A DNA stretch of 64,000 nucleotides, from contig NZ_BBOJ01000004.1 in assembly GCF_000974445.1 (NCBI RefSeq), positions 124,001 to 188,000 on the forward strand. Direction: 5' to 3'. Origin of the DNA: Lentzea aerocolonigenes. GTDB lineage: Bacteria; Actinomycetota; Actinomycetes; Mycobacteriales; Pseudonocardiaceae. This document shows positions 53,029 to 62,838 of the stretch, one piece after another (position 1 is the first letter of the stretch; every line of letters starts with the position of its first letter). A program made the translations under genes and the position numbers. Below the pieces are notes generated by a model. The model was not told the origin of the DNA. It saw only the letters and a program-made list of their open reading frames with translations, and did not search any database.

Positions 53029-54279
53029 CTAACCAACGGTCCTGCGCAGCGACGCGAAGAGGCACACGACCAGCAGCGGCAGCGCGGTGAACCCGACGAT
53101 CAGCCCGAGGGCCGCGTACGACCACGCCGTCACGACGATCCCGGACACCGCCCCTCCCACGGCGCCGCCGACGTTCATCACCAGGTCGGACAGTCCCTGC
53201 GCGGCCGGCCTGTCCTCCACCCGCACGGACTCCGTCAGCAGCGCCGACCCCGACACCAGTCCGGCCGACCAGCCGAATCCGAGCAGCGTCAGTCCCGCGG
53301 CGAGCTGCGGGGCGTCGTGCGACGGCGCCATCCCCGCGACCCCGGCCGCCGCCACCACCAGCGACGCGCCGATCGCGAGCACCGGCACGCGGCCAAGCCG
53401 GTCCGCCATCCACCCGAACAGGGGGCTCGCGGCGTACATCGCGGCGACGTGCAGGCTGATCACGACGCCGACCACGCGCAACGACGACCCCGCGTGGTTC
53501 ATGTGCACCGGCGTCATCGACATCAGCCCGACCATCGCGGTGTGGCACAACATCACTCCAACGAGTGCAAGTCGTGCCATCGGCCCGAGGGACCCCCAGA
53601 TCCGCAGACCACCGGGAGCACCCCCACCGGAACAGTGCGGAGATTCAACCGGTCGGGTGCTTTTCACGACGACCAGCGGGTCCGGCCGCAGTCCCAGCTG
53701 GATCACCAGCACGGCGACCCCGAGCACCGCGGCCGCCAGCAGGAACGGCCCCACGCCCACCGGCAGGCCCAGCGAGGCGGCCACCCGTCCGGCGGGATCG
53801 GCGAGGTTCGGACCGATGATCGCGCCGATCATGGCCGCCCACACCACACGGGAGAGTTCGCGCGCACGGCGTTGTGGATCCGCCAGATCCGTTGCGGCAT
53901 AACGAGCCGCATAGTTCGCGCTGGAGGCCCCTCCGAACAGAAGGAGCCCTACCAACAACAACTGCCACGACCCCAGCGCCACGGCGACGGCGGCGACCAA
54001 CGCGCCGAGCGCACCCATGCCGTAGCCGAGGATGAGCGCGGGACGACGCCCACGCCGTTGCGCGAGACGGGCTCCGGGCAGGGCGAGCACCGCGGCACCG
54101 GCGACGGCCGCGGTCTGCGCGAGGCCTCCCACGGCGTCGGAGCCGGACAGCGACGCGGCGATCAACGTGCTGATCGCGAGGCCGATCGTCACCGACGCGG
54201 CCCCCAGGACCTGGGTACCGGTCAGCACGCGAACGACCTTGCGCTGCACGCGTTCGACCTGCGGCGCGACGGTCACCAT
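53029..54279 (-). CDS. MFS transporter
   Basis: 416 aa with about 12 helices. The loop motifs RLAQRRGRRPALILG and GWMADRLGRVPVLAIG are typical MFS features in the two halves. Probable proton-coupled efflux; substrate unknown. Upstream of DUF3046-recA on the same strand. Confidence 0.86.
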   Translation of the reverse strand: MVTVAPQVERVQRKVVRVLTGTQVLGAASVTIGLAISTLIAASLSGSDAVGGLAQTAAVAGAAVLALPGARLAQRRGRRPALILGYGMGALGALVAAVAVALGSWQLLLVGLLLFGGASSANYAARYAATDLADPQRRARELSRVVWAAMIGAIIGPNLADPAGRVAASLGLPVGVGPFLLAAAVLGVAVLVIQLGLRPDPLVVVKSTRPVESPHCSGGGAPGGLRIWGSLGPMARLALVGVMLCHTAMVGLMSMTPVHMNHAGSSLRVVGVVISLHVAAMYAASPLFGWMADRLGRVPVLAIGASLVVAAAGVAGMAPSHDAPQLAAGLTLLGFGWSAGLVSGSALLTESVRVEDRPAAQGLSDLVMNVGGAVGGAVSGIVVTAWSYAALGLIVGFTALPLLVVCLFASLRRTVG

Positions 54280-54332
54280 GATCGCGATGGTGGCACGCTT
54301 CGAAGGCGCGCCGACAGGTCCATCAGGGGTGG

Positions 54333-56180
54333 TTACTCACCCGGTTGAACGGACTTCTCGAAGAAATCGGCCATTTCGTCCGGCTTGAGCTCGTCGGCGT
54401 TCTCCTCGGCGGTCTTGGTGAGGATGCCGAACATGGGGCGTCCCTTGGCCGTGAACACCAGCACGCCGGTGCCGCTGGACGTGGCCGCGCGGTAGTTGCC
54501 CTCCAGGCCGTTGCCGGTCCAGTCGGCTTCGACGCGGTCGGTCTGGAACGACTTCGCGATGGCCTCGGCGTTGTTCTCGGCGCCGGTGACGCTGTCGGTG
54601 AGGATGTACTGGACCGCGTAGCCGTCGCGGATCGTGCAGCTCACGACCGTGCCCTTGATCTCCTCCATGCCGGTGATCTGCGCGGAGTCGGCTTTCTCGC
54701 AGCCACCGCCGTCCGGCACGTGGCCCGCGAGCTGGCGCAGGCACTTCGTGAAGCCCTGGCCGTCCTGCGTGACGTCGTTCTTGCACTCGTCCGCGCTGGG
54801 CAGGTTCGGGCGGTTGAACGCGAACACCGCGCCGATGACGACGGCCAGCACCACCACCGCGCCGCCGATGCCGAGGAGGACCTTCTTGTTGTCCTTCTTC
54901 GGCACCTGCTGCTGCGGGAAGTTCATCGGGTAGCTGCCGCTGACGTTCGGGTTCACCTGGTACGGCGCGGTGACCGGGTAGCTGCCGCTCGCCGAGTACG
55001 GCCCGCTCACGTTCGGGTTCGGGTACGAACCGCTGATCACGGGGTTCGGGCCGCTCACGTTCGGGTTGACCTGGTGCGGACCGCTCACGGCCGGGCTGAC
55101 CGGCGCCGTCACGACCGTGGGCGGCTCGACGAACTTGGGCTTGTCGTCCTCGGCCTTGAGCGTGATCGTCGCCCGGTCCACGACCTGCGCGCCGGACGCG
55201 ACGATCGTCTCCGGGTGGTCCGGGTTGGTCGGGACGATGCCGACCTTCTCCGCGATGACCTGCGCGACCAGCGGCATCCGGCAGGAGCCGCCGACGAGGT
55301 AGACGTGCTCGGGCGTGACGCCGGCCTTGCGGACGGTGGAGATGAGGAGCTCGGCGCTGCGGATCAGGCTCGGCCGGATCAACGCCTCCAGCTCGCCGCG
55401 CGTGACGACGACCTTCTCGAACGGCTCCGGCATCAGCACCTCGACCTGGGGCAGCTCGGAGAGGTCCTCCTTCGCGAGCCGCAGTTCCTCGCGCAGGCCG
55501 AGGCGGGCGCGGTGGTCGTCGACGGTGGCCGGGCGCAGCAACCGCTGCCAGCCGGCCGGGTCCTTGTGCGAGACGCTGCGGCCGATGTGTTCCAGCAGCG
55601 CCTGGTCGATGTCGAGTCCGCCGACGTCGCTGAGGCTGCCGTCGGCGAGGATGCGGTGCTCGGCGTCGAGCACGGAGACGTCGAACGTGTCGGCGCCGAA
55701 GTCGTAGACCGCGAGCGGGCGGCCGCCGCCGAGCGAGGCCACCGCGATGGCCTCCGGCACGGGCACCAGGTCACCGGTCATGCCCGCGAGCCTGGCCGAG
55801 GACAGCAGCTTGTTGCGCCTGCTCGGCCCCCACTCCGCGGGGTGCGTCAGACGGATCTCGTCGAGCTGTGCACCCTGCAGCAACGGCGTGACGGCTTCCA
55901 TCACGCGCGCGTAGATCGCCGCGAGGGCGTCGTTGACCGGCAGGTTCTGCTCGCCGAGCTTGATCGTCGCCTTGTCGATGTGGCGCTTGGGGTTCGCCTC
56001 GTAGCGCGACGGGTCCTGGCGCGACCGCCGCTCCGTCTCCCTGCCGACGAGCAGGGTGCCGTCCTCGTCGAGGTAGACGGAGGAGGGCATGGTCGGCCCT
56101 CCGTCCACATCCACCACACCGTGGTCGGACAGCACCGCAACCGTGTTGGCGGTGCCCAGGTCGACGGACAGGACGCGCAC
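54333..56180 (-). CDS. Hsp70-family protein fused to a membrane anchor and external domain
   Basis: 615 aa. An Hsp70-type ATPase domain occupies about residues 1-340 (DLGTANTVAVLSDHG, YDFGADTFDVSVLDAEH, VYLVGGSCRMPLV). No classical substrate-binding domain follows. Instead there is a Pro/Asn/Ser/Tyr-rich repeat linker (NPNVSGP and SGSYP units, about 355-425), a membrane helix at about 434-455 and a 160-residue external domain with four cysteines. This suggests a chaperone-like ATPase linked across the membrane, as in some actinobacterial signalling proteins. Ends just before the MFS gene. Confidence 0.85.
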   Translation of the reverse strand: MRVLSVDLGTANTVAVLSDHGVVDVDGGPTMPSSVYLDEDGTLLVGRETERRSRQDPSRYEANPKRHIDKATIKLGEQNLPVNDALAAIYARVMEAVTPLLQGAQLDEIRLTHPAEWGPSRRNKLLSSARLAGMTGDLVPVPEAIAVASLGGGRPLAVYDFGADTFDVSVLDAEHRILADGSLSDVGGLDIDQALLEHIGRSVSHKDPAGWQRLLRPATVDDHRARLGLREELRLAKEDLSELPQVEVLMPEPFEKVVVTRGELEALIRPSLIRSAELLISTVRKAGVTPEHVYLVGGSCRMPLVAQVIAEKVGIVPTNPDHPETIVASGAQVVDRATITLKAEDDKPKFVEPPTVVTAPVSPAVSGPHQVNPNVSGPNPVISGSYPNPNVSGPYSASGSYPVTAPYQVNPNVSGSYPMNFPQQQVPKKDNKKVLLGIGGAVVVLAVVIGAVFAFNRPNLPSADECKNDVTQDGQGFTKCLRQLAGHVPDGGGCEKADSAQITGMEEIKGTVVSCTIRDGYAVQYILTDSVTGAENNAEAIAKSFQTDRVEADWTGNGLEGNYRAATSSGTGVLVFTAKGRPMFGILTKTAEENADELKPDEMADFFEKSVQPGE

Positions 56181-56260
56181 CGTGCTCCCCTCGCAGGACG
56201 TACTCGGGTGATCGTGCCACAGCGGGCTTCGGCGGGTGCTCGGACCTGCGCAATCAGAAA

Positions 56261-56283
56261 TTGTCAGACCCGCTTGTCATGAT
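56261..56283 (+). promoter_or_regulatory. RecA-NDp-like promoter of lhr
   Basis: TTGTCAGAC, eight bases, then CATGAT, one mismatch in the -10-like part against tTGTCRGtg-N8-TAnnnT. ATTGTCAGACCC is shared exactly with the recA promoter. Expected transcription start about 7 nt downstream coincides with the lhr ATG at 56291. Confidence 0.7.
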
Positions 56284-56290
56284 GGTCGCC

Positions 56291-59200
56291 ATGGACGTGA
56301 TGAAGGCATTCTCACCGGCGACCGAGCAGTGGTTCGCCGGGGCCTTCGCCGCGCCCACCCAGGCGCAGACAGGTGCGTGGGCGGCCGCGGCGGCGGGCGA
56401 ACACGCGCTGGTCATCGCCCCGACGGGCTCGGGCAAGACGCTGGCCGCGTTCCTGTGGGCGCTCGACCGGCTGGCTTCTTCTCCGGTGCCGGCGGAGCCG
56501 AAACGACGGTGCAGAGTGCTTTACGTCTCGCCGTTGAAAGCGCTGGCGGTGGACGTCGAACGAAATCTTCGCGCGCCGCTCGCGGGAATTCGGCAGGCGG
56601 CACACCGGCTGGGTCTCACCGAGCCGTCGATCACCGTCGGCATGCGCACCGGCGACACCTCTCCGGAGGAGCGGCGGGCGTTCGGCCGCACACCTCCCGA
56701 CGTGCTGGTGACGACGCCGGAGTCGTTGTTCCTGCTGCTCACGTCGTCGGCGCGCGAGTCGTTGCGCGGCGTGGAGACCGTGATCGTCGACGAGGTGCAC
56801 GCGGTGGCGGGCACCAAACGCGGCGCGCACATGGCGTTGTCGCTCGAACGGCTGGACGCGCTGCTGGAACGGCCGGCGCAGCGGATCGGGCTGTCGGCGA
56901 CCGTGCGGCCGGTCGAGGAGATCAGCACGTTCCTCTCCGGCGGCCGCCCGGTGTCGGTGGTGCAGCCGAAGACCCCCAAGACCATCCAGGTCGAGGTGGA
57001 GGTGCCGGTCGAGGACATGGCGACGCTCGGCCAGCCGACGGGTGAGGTGTCGGGTTCGGCGGCCGGAGCCGAGCAACGCACCTCGATCTGGCCGTCGGTC
57101 GAGGCACGGGTGCTGGAGCTCGTGCGGGCGCACCGGTCGACGATCGTCTTCGCGAACTCGCGGCGGCTCGCGGAACGGCTGACCGCGCGCCTGAACGAGC
57201 TCGCGGAAGAAGCTGTGGAACTGGAGTCCTTCCCCGCCGAGGCGATCGGTCAGTCGGGTCTCACGGTTCAGAAGTCCGCTTCCGTGGCCCGTGCGCACCA
57301 CGGGTCGATGTCGCGGGAGCAGCGCACGGCGGTGGAGGAAGACCTGAAGTCCGGGCGGCTGCCGTGCGTCGTGGCGACGTCGTCGTTGGAGCTCGGCATC
57401 GACATGGGCTCGGTCGACCTGGTGGTGCAGGTGGAGGCGCCGCCGTCGGTCGCCTCGGGCCTGCAGCGCGTCGGCCGCGCCGGGCACCAGGTGGGCGCGG
57501 TGTCGCGGGGCGTGATGTTCCCGAAGTTCCGGGGCGACCTGGTGTCGTGCGCCGTGGTCGCGGAACGGATGCAGAACGGCGCGATCGAGGCCGTGAGGTT
57601 CCCTCGCAACCCGCTGGACGTGCTGGCGCAGCACGTCGTCGCGATGGTGGCGATGGAGACGTGGACGGTCGAGGAGCTGACGGCGCTGGTGCGGCGGGCG
57701 GCGCCGTTCGCGGGCCTGCCGGACTCGGCGCTGCACGCGGTGCTGGACATGCTGTCGGGCCGGTACCCGTCCGAGGAGTTCGGCGAGCTGCGGCCGCGCA
57801 TCACGTGGGACCGGGTGAACTCCGAGCTGCGCGGGCGTCCGGGATCGCAACGGCTGGCGGTCACGTCCGGCGGCACGATCCCCGACCGCGGGCTGTTCGC
57901 CGTGATGACACCGCCGTCGGAAAACGGCCCCGGTTCCCGGGTCGGCGAGCTCGACGAGGAGATGGTGTACGAGTCGCGGGTCGGCGACACGTTCCTGCTG
58001 GGCACCTCGTCGTGGCGGGTCGAGGACATCACACACGATCGAGTGATCGTGGTGCCGGCGCCGGGTCAGCCCGCTCGGATGCCGTTCTGGAAGGGCGACG
58101 CGCCGGGCCGTCCGCTCGAACTCGGCCGTGCGATGGGCAAGTTCCTGCGCGAAGTGTCCACGATGGAGGACTCGGCTGCTCGGGAACGGGCGGCGTCGGC
58201 GGGGCTGGACGAGTGGGCGACGGACAACCTGCTCGCGTACCTGGGCGAGCAGCGGGAGGCGACGCGGCACGTCCCGAACGACAGAACCGTTCTGGTGGAA
58301 CGGTTCCGCGACGAGCTCGGCGACTGGCGGCTCGTCGTGCACTCCCCGTTCGGTGCCCAGGTCAACGCGCCGTGGGCGTTGGCGATCGCCGCACGGCTGC
58401 GGGAACGCCGTGGCGTGGAGGTGCAGGCGGCGCACTCCGACGACGGCATCGTCCTGCGGCTGCCGGACGCGCTGGACCACGAGGGCCTGGAGGTGACGGC
58501 CGGCGCCGAGGACGTGCTGCTCGATCCCGACGAGGTCGAGCAGATCGTGGTGGCCGAGGTGGGTGGCTCGGCTTTGTTCGCGGCCCGGTTCCGCGAGTGC
58601 GCCGCCCGTTCGCTGCTGCTCCCCCGCCGTGATCCGAAACGGCGCACCCCGTTGTGGCAGCAGCGGCAACGCTCGGCGCAGCTGCTGTCGGTGGCCTCGA
58701 AGTACGAGCGCTTCCCGGTGGTGCTGGAAGCGATGCGCGAGTGCCTGCAGGACGTCTACGACGTGCCGGGCCTGCGCGAGCTGATGTCGGACGTCCGCGC
58801 GCGCCGGGTCCGCGTGGTCGAGGTGGAGACCCCGTCACCGTCGCCGTTCGCCCGCAGCCTGCTCTTCGGGTACGTGGGCATGTTCCTCTACGAGCTGGAC
58901 GCTCCTCTGGCGGAACGCCGTGCGGCCGCGCTGTCGCTGGACTCGACGCTGCTCGCGGAGCTGCTCGGGTCCGAGGCGATCCGCGAGCTGCTCGACCCGG
59001 AGGTGGTGGCCGAGGTCGAACGCAGCCTGCAACGCCTGTCGGAGGACCGCCGGCCGCGGCACGCCGAGGACGCCGCGGACCTGTTGCGGTTCCTGGGAGA
59101 TCTCTCCGACGCGGAGGCGCTCGAACGCGGTGTGCCCCGCGAGTGGCTGGACGAGCTGGTGGCTCAGCGCCGGGCGATCCGCGTCCGGATCGCCGGTGAG

Positions 59201-60835
59201 GAACGCACGATCGCGATCGAAGACGCGGGCCGGGTCCGTGACGCGCTCGGTGTCGCCCTCCCCGTGGGTGTGCCGGAGGCCTTCACCGAACCGGTGGCGG
59301 ATCCGCTGGGCGACCTGCTGAGCCGCTACGCCCGCACCCACGGCCCGTTCGCCGCTTCCGAGCCGTCGGCTCGCTTCGGCCTGGGCGTGGCCGTGGTGAC
59401 GGGTGTCCTGGAACGCATGGCGGCCACGGGTCGTCTGGTGCGCGGCGAGCTCCGTCCCGGCGGCACGCACACCGAGTACTGCGACGCGGACGTGCTGCGC
59501 CGCCTGCGTCGTGCCTCGCTGGCCCGGCTGCGGTCCGAGGTGGAGCCGGTCGAACCCGCGGCGCTGGGCCGTTTCCTGCCGCAGTGGCACGGGCTGGGCC
59601 GCCGGCTGCGGTCGGCTCCCACGGTCGACGACGTGTTCTCGGTGGTGGAACAGCTCGCGGGGGCGCCACTTCCGGCCAGTGCGCTCGAATCTCTGCTGTT
59701 CCCGTCGAGACTGCCGGGGTACTACCCGGCGCTGCTGGACGAGCTGACCGCGTCCGGCGAGGTGACCTGGACGGGGTGCGGCGCGCTGGCCGGTGGCGAC
59801 GGCTGGATCGCGCTCGCCCCGACCGACGTGGCCGATCTGCTGCTGCCCGACCTGGTGCCGGAGTCGATTCCGGAGTCACCGCTGCACACCGCGGTCCTGG
59901 AGGCCCTGTCCGGCGGGGCGCTGTTCTTCCGCCAGGTGGTCGACCGGGTCTCGCTGTCCGTGGAGTGCACGGACGCCGAGGTCGTCGGCACGCTGTGGGA
60001 TCTGGTGTGGGCGGGTCTGATCACGAACGACACGTTGGGACCGTTGCGCGCGCTGGTGTCCGGCGGCGGTGCGGCGCACAAACCTCGCCGCAGCGCGCCA
60101 CGGGGCCGTTACGCCCGTCTGCGCGCGGCTCGTCCGGACATGCCTTCCCGCACGGGCCCGCCGACGGCGGCGGGTCGCTGGTCGCTGGCGGTGCGACCGG
60201 CGGAGGACCCGACCCGCCGCGCGCACGCCCGCGCCGAGGCTTTCCTGGAACGCCACGGCGTGCTGACCCGCGGCGCTCTCGACACCGAACGCGTGACCGG
60301 CGGGTTCAGCGGCGTCTACAAGGTGTTGCGGGCGATGGAGGAGTCGGGCCAGGTCATCCGCGGCTACGTCGTCGAGGGCCTGGGTGCCGCCCAGTTCGCG
60401 GCACGGGGCGCGGTGGACCGCCTGCGTGCGCTGTCACGCCCACCCGGTCAGCCCTCACAGTCCGACCAGGACGCCGTGGTCCTCGCCGCGGCCGACCCCG
60501 CCCAGCCGTACGGAGCCGCGCTGGCGTGGCCGGACCCGTTGGGCGAGGGCAAGCACCGCCCGGCCCGCAAAGCCGGCGCGCTGGCGGTGCTGGTCGACGG
60601 TGTCCCGGCGCTCTACGTGGAGAGAGGAGGCAAATCGCTGCTGTCGTTCACCGACGACGACCCGACCCTGCGCACCGCCGCGAACGCCCTGAGCCGCGCA
60701 GTCCGCGACGGCTGGCTGGGCCAGCTCGCGGTCCAGCGAGCCGACGGCGAGGTCGCGCTGACCTCACACCTCGCGACAGTGCTCCAGGAGGCGGGATTCC
60801 GTGCCACGCCAAAGGGTCTGCGCTTGCGGGCCTGA
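56291..60835 (+). CDS. lhr: Lhr, large superfamily 2 DNA helicase
   Basis: 1514 aa. N-terminal SF2 helicase core: Walker A APTGSGKTLAAF, DEVH box in VIVDEVHAVAG, SATVRP, and motif VI QRVGRAGHQ. The long C-terminal part (Lhr-CTD) contains winged-helix and AlkZ-like regions and ends KGLRLRA. A 3'-5' translocase/helicase tied to DNA damage survival in mycobacteria. Start at 56291 (MDVMKAFSPATEQWF) fits the family and a leaderless transcript from the upstream promoter. Confidence 0.94.
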   Translation: MDVMKAFSPATEQWFAGAFAAPTQAQTGAWAAAAAGEHALVIAPTGSGKTLAAFLWALDRLASSPVPAEPKRRCRVLYVSPLKALAVDVERNLRAPLAGIRQAAHRLGLTEPSITVGMRTGDTSPEERRAFGRTPPDVLVTTPESLFLLLTSSARESLRGVETVIVDEVHAVAGTKRGAHMALSLERLDALLERPAQRIGLSATVRPVEEISTFLSGGRPVSVVQPKTPKTIQVEVEVPVEDMATLGQPTGEVSGSAAGAEQRTSIWPSVEARVLELVRAHRSTIVFANSRRLAERLTARLNELAEEAVELESFPAEAIGQSGLTVQKSASVARAHHGSMSREQRTAVEEDLKSGRLPCVVATSSLELGIDMGSVDLVVQVEAPPSVASGLQRVGRAGHQVGAVSRGVMFPKFRGDLVSCAVVAERMQNGAIEAVRFPRNPLDVLAQHVVAMVAMETWTVEELTALVRRAAPFAGLPDSALHAVLDMLSGRYPSEEFGELRPRITWDRVNSELRGRPGSQRLAVTSGGTIPDRGLFAVMTPPSENGPGSRVGELDEEMVYESRVGDTFLLGTSSWRVEDITHDRVIVVPAPGQPARMPFWKGDAPGRPLELGRAMGKFLREVSTMEDSAARERAASAGLDEWATDNLLAYLGEQREATRHVPNDRTVLVERFRDELGDWRLVVHSPFGAQVNAPWALAIAARLRERRGVEVQAAHSDDGIVLRLPDALDHEGLEVTAGAEDVLLDPDEVEQIVVAEVGGSALFAARFRECAARSLLLPRRDPKRRTPLWQQRQRSAQLLSVASKYERFPVVLEAMRECLQDVYDVPGLRELMSDVRARRVRVVEVETPSPSPFARSLLFGYVGMFLYELDAPLAERRAAALSLDSTLLAELLGSEAIRELLDPEVVAEVERSLQRLSEDRRPRHAEDAADLLRFLGDLSDAEALERGVPREWLDELVAQRRAIRVRIAGEERTIAIEDAGRVRDALGVALPVGVPEAFTEPVADPLGDLLSRYARTHGPFAASEPSARFGLGVAVVTGVLERMAATGRLVRGELRPGGTHTEYCDADVLRRLRRASLARLRSEVEPVEPAALGRFLPQWHGLGRRLRSAPTVDDVFSVVEQLAGAPLPASALESLLFPSRLPGYYPALLDELTASGEVTWTGCGALAGGDGWIALAPTDVADLLLPDLVPESIPESPLHTAVLEALSGGALFFRQVVDRVSLSVECTDAEVVGTLWDLVWAGLITNDTLGPLRALVSGGGAAHKPRRSAPRGRYARLRAARPDMPSRTGPPTAAGRWSLAVRPAEDPTRRAHARAEAFLERHGVLTRGALDTERVTGGFSGVYKVLRAMEESGQVIRGYVVEGLGAAQFAARGAVDRLRALSRPPGQPSQSDQDAVVLAAADPAQPYGAALAWPDPLGEGKHRPARKAGALAVLVDGVPALYVERGGKSLLSFTDDDPTLRTAANALSRAVRDGWLGQLAVQRADGEVALTSHLATVLQEAGFRATPKGLRLRA

Positions 60836-61116
60836 GCCCCGAACCGGTCCCGCGCCTCGCCGCCGACCACTGCGCACACCGCCTGTGCGCAGGGAGTGGT
60901 GCACCTGCACGGACGCGAGCGCCTTGGCCGACGGCGGAACCCCGCACCCCGCAACCACTGCCTGTGCCAAGACCGGAACCCGGCCTGAGCACGCACGCTC
61001 TACCAGCCCCGCCGCCGAACTCCCGTCACTCGACGGACGGCGGTCGCGCAACCGACCGCGAACCACGCCGCTCGCCGGACAGCAGGTCGACCGCCTCCGC
61101 CTGGGTCTCGCCGAGG
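60836..61116. other. intergenic region after lhr with a hairpin
   Basis: 281 bp without a recognised gene. CTGCGCACA (60870-60878) and TGTGCGCAG (60884-60892) form a 9-bp hairpin that probably terminates lhr. Nothing else is evident; frames in it are shadows. Confidence 0.55.
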
Positions 61117-62103
61117 CTAGGCGGGGAACAGGGAGCTGTAGGCGTTCAGCGCGGGCTGGCCACCGAGGTGGGCGTAGAGGACCGTGGAGTCACGGTCGAT
61201 CTCTCCGGACGACACCAGGTGGATGAGGCCCGCGAGGGACTTGCCCTCGTAGACCGGGTCGGTGATCATGCCTTCGAGACTGGCGCCGAGACGCATGGCG
61301 TCCACCGTGGACTCGTCGGCGATGCCGTAGGTGCCCGCGTGGAACCGGTCGTCGAGGAGGATGTCCTCTTCGGACACCGTGACCTCGCGCAGTTTCGCCG
61401 TGTTGTGCGCGATGCGGGTGATCTGGTCGCGGGTCTCGGCGGGCTTGGCCGAGGCGTCGATGCCCAGCACACGGCGGTTGGGGTCGTCTGCGAAACCGGC
61501 GACCATGCCGGCCTGGGTGCTGCCGGTGACCGAGCAGACGATGATGGTGTCGAAGAAGACGCCGAGCTGGGCCTCCTGCTGGCGGACCTCGTCGGCCCAC
61601 GTCGCGAAGCCCATGCCGCCCAGCGGGTGGTCGGAGGCGCCGGCGGGGATCGGGTAGGGCTTGCCGCCGCCCGCGCGGACCTCCTCGATCGCCTGTTCCC
61701 AGGCGGGTTTGACGCCGATGCCGAACTCGGCGTTCACCAGGCGGACGTCGGCTCCCATCATGCGGCTGAGCAGGATGTTGCCGACCCGGTCGCTGCCGAC
61801 GTCGGTCCAGTCGACCCAGCTCTCCTGCACCAGCACGGCTTTCAGGCCGGCACGTGCCGCGGCCGCCGCGACCTGGCGGGTGTGGTTGGACTGGATGCCG
61901 CCGATCGACACCAGCGTGTCGCAGCCGGTGGCCAGCGCGTCGGCGACGAGGTACTCGAGCTTGCGGGTCTTGTTGCCGCCGTAGGCGAGACCGGAGTTGC
62001 AGTCCTCGCGCTTCGCCCAGACCGCGGCGCCGCCGAGGTGGGTCGTCAGGCGGTCCAGGCGGTGGACCGGCGAGGGGCCGAAAAGAAGCGGGAATCTGTT
62101 CAC
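61117..62103 (-). CDS. acdS: 1-aminocyclopropane-1-carboxylate deaminase
   Basis: 328 aa. PLP Lys45 lies in [10 protein letters not shown]. The residues separating ACC deaminase from D-cysteine desulfhydrase are present: Glu in VYEGKS and Leu in HLGGQPAL. Cleaves ACC, the plant ethylene precursor, to 2-oxobutanoate and ammonia, a trait of plant-associated bacteria. GTG start overlaps the GntR stop as GTGA, so both are one operon. Confidence 0.94.
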   Translation of the reverse strand: MNRFPLLFGPSPVHRLDRLTTHLGGAAVWAKREDCNSGLAYGGNKTRKLEYLVADALATGCDTLVSIGGIQSNHTRQVAAAAARAGLKAVLVQESWVDWTDVGSDRVGNILLSRMMGADVRLVNAEFGIGVKPAWEQAIEEVRAGGGKPYPIPAGASDHPLGGMGFATWADEVRQQEAQLGVFFDTIIVCSVTGSTQAGMVAGFADDPNRRVLGIDASAKPAETRDQITRIAHNTAKLREVTVSEEDILLDDRFHAGTYGIADESTVDAMRLGASLEGMITDPVYEGKSLAGLIHLVSSGEIDRDSTVLYAHLGGQPALNAYSSLFPA

Positions 62104-62735
62104 AGTTCGTCCTCCAGGGTGCTCCAGTTCTCGTCGACCAACGTCATGGCCAGAGCGTGGTCACCCTGCTCGCACGCCTCGATGATCTGCTGGTGCTGGG
62201 TGACGGAGTGGCGGGCGTTGGGCGAGGAGAAGCGGCTGTGCTCCGCCCTGCGGATCAGCGGGGTGAAGCGGTCGATGGTGGCGGTGATCGCGAAGTTGTC
62301 GCAGCGGTGGACGGCGACCGCGTGGAACTCGTCGTCCGCGGCCAGCGCGGCTTCGGCGTCGTTGGCGTCGAGCGCCTTCTTGAAGGCCTTGTTCGCGGCG
62401 CGCATCGCGGCGAAGTCCTCGGCCGTCAACGACTTCCGCTGGACGACAGTGCCGGTGGCGAGGGAGTGCATCGACTGCACGACGACGAGAGCGTCGCGCA
62501 CTGGCTCCGACTCCAGCGCGGTGACACGGGTGTAGGCGTGCGGCTTGGTCTCGACGAGGCCCTCGTCGGTCAGCGTCGCGAGCGCCTCGCGCACCGGGGT
62601 GCGGGAGAGACCGAGCTTCTCCGCCAGTTCGACGTCCTTGATCGCGGTGCCCGGTTCCAGGTCGCCGCGCACGATCGCCGATCGGATCTCGGCCGCCGCC
62701 CGCTCCTTCAGTGACCCATATCCAATATATTGCAT
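62100..62735 (-). CDS. GntR-family (FadR type) regulator of acdS
   Basis: 211 aa from the ATG at 62735 ([20 protein letters not shown]). N-terminal winged helix ([36 protein letters not shown]) and an FCD helical domain with metal His residues ([22 protein letters not shown]). GntR regulators next to acdS are known in Actinobacteria. No ribosome site precedes the ATG and the start lies within the operator-like palindrome, hinting at a leaderless mRNA. An upstream GTG/ATG at 62774 is less likely. Confidence 0.88.
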   Translation of the reverse strand: MQYIGYGSLKERAAAEIRSAIVRGDLEPGTAIKDVELAEKLGLSRTPVREALATLTDEGLVETKPHAYTRVTALESEPVRDALVVVQSMHSLATGTVVQRKSLTAEDFAAMRAANKAFKKALDANDAEAALAADDEFHAVAVHRCDNFAITATIDRFTPLIRRAEHSRFSSPNARHSVTQHQQIIEACEQGDHALAMTLVDENWSTLEDEL

Positions 62736-62740
62736 ATTGG
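62722..62740. promoter_or_regulatory. palindromic candidate operator of the GntR-acdS operon
   Basis: CCAATAT (62722-62728) and ATATTGG (62734-62740) are exact inverse arms around ATTGC. It overlaps the GntR start codon and contains CAATATATTG, also found after edd. Confidence 0.72.
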
Positions 62741-62776
62741 TGAGGGTAGGGCCGGGCTTCGATGAACGCAACAAGA

Positions 62777-62807
62777 AGTCCCAGGCCGCGTCGCGCGACC
62801 TGGGACT
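62777..62807 (-). terminator. terminator of the YbaK-GNAT operon
   Basis: AGTCCCAGG and CCTGGGACT are perfect 9-bp arms around 13 nt. On the minus strand the hairpin is followed by TTCTTGTT. Confidence 0.8.
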
Positions 62808-62838
62808 CAGGGGTTCTGGGTGTTGGAGCTTCCGGGCG

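Noticed and set aside
56312-58669. 785-codon minus-strand frame opposite lhr
   Set aside because: Shadow of the helicase gene; repetitive His/Arg-rich sequence.
59584-62535. 983-codon plus-strand frame crossing lhr, the gap and acdS
   Set aside because: Runs across two unrelated genes on both strands with low-complexity translation.
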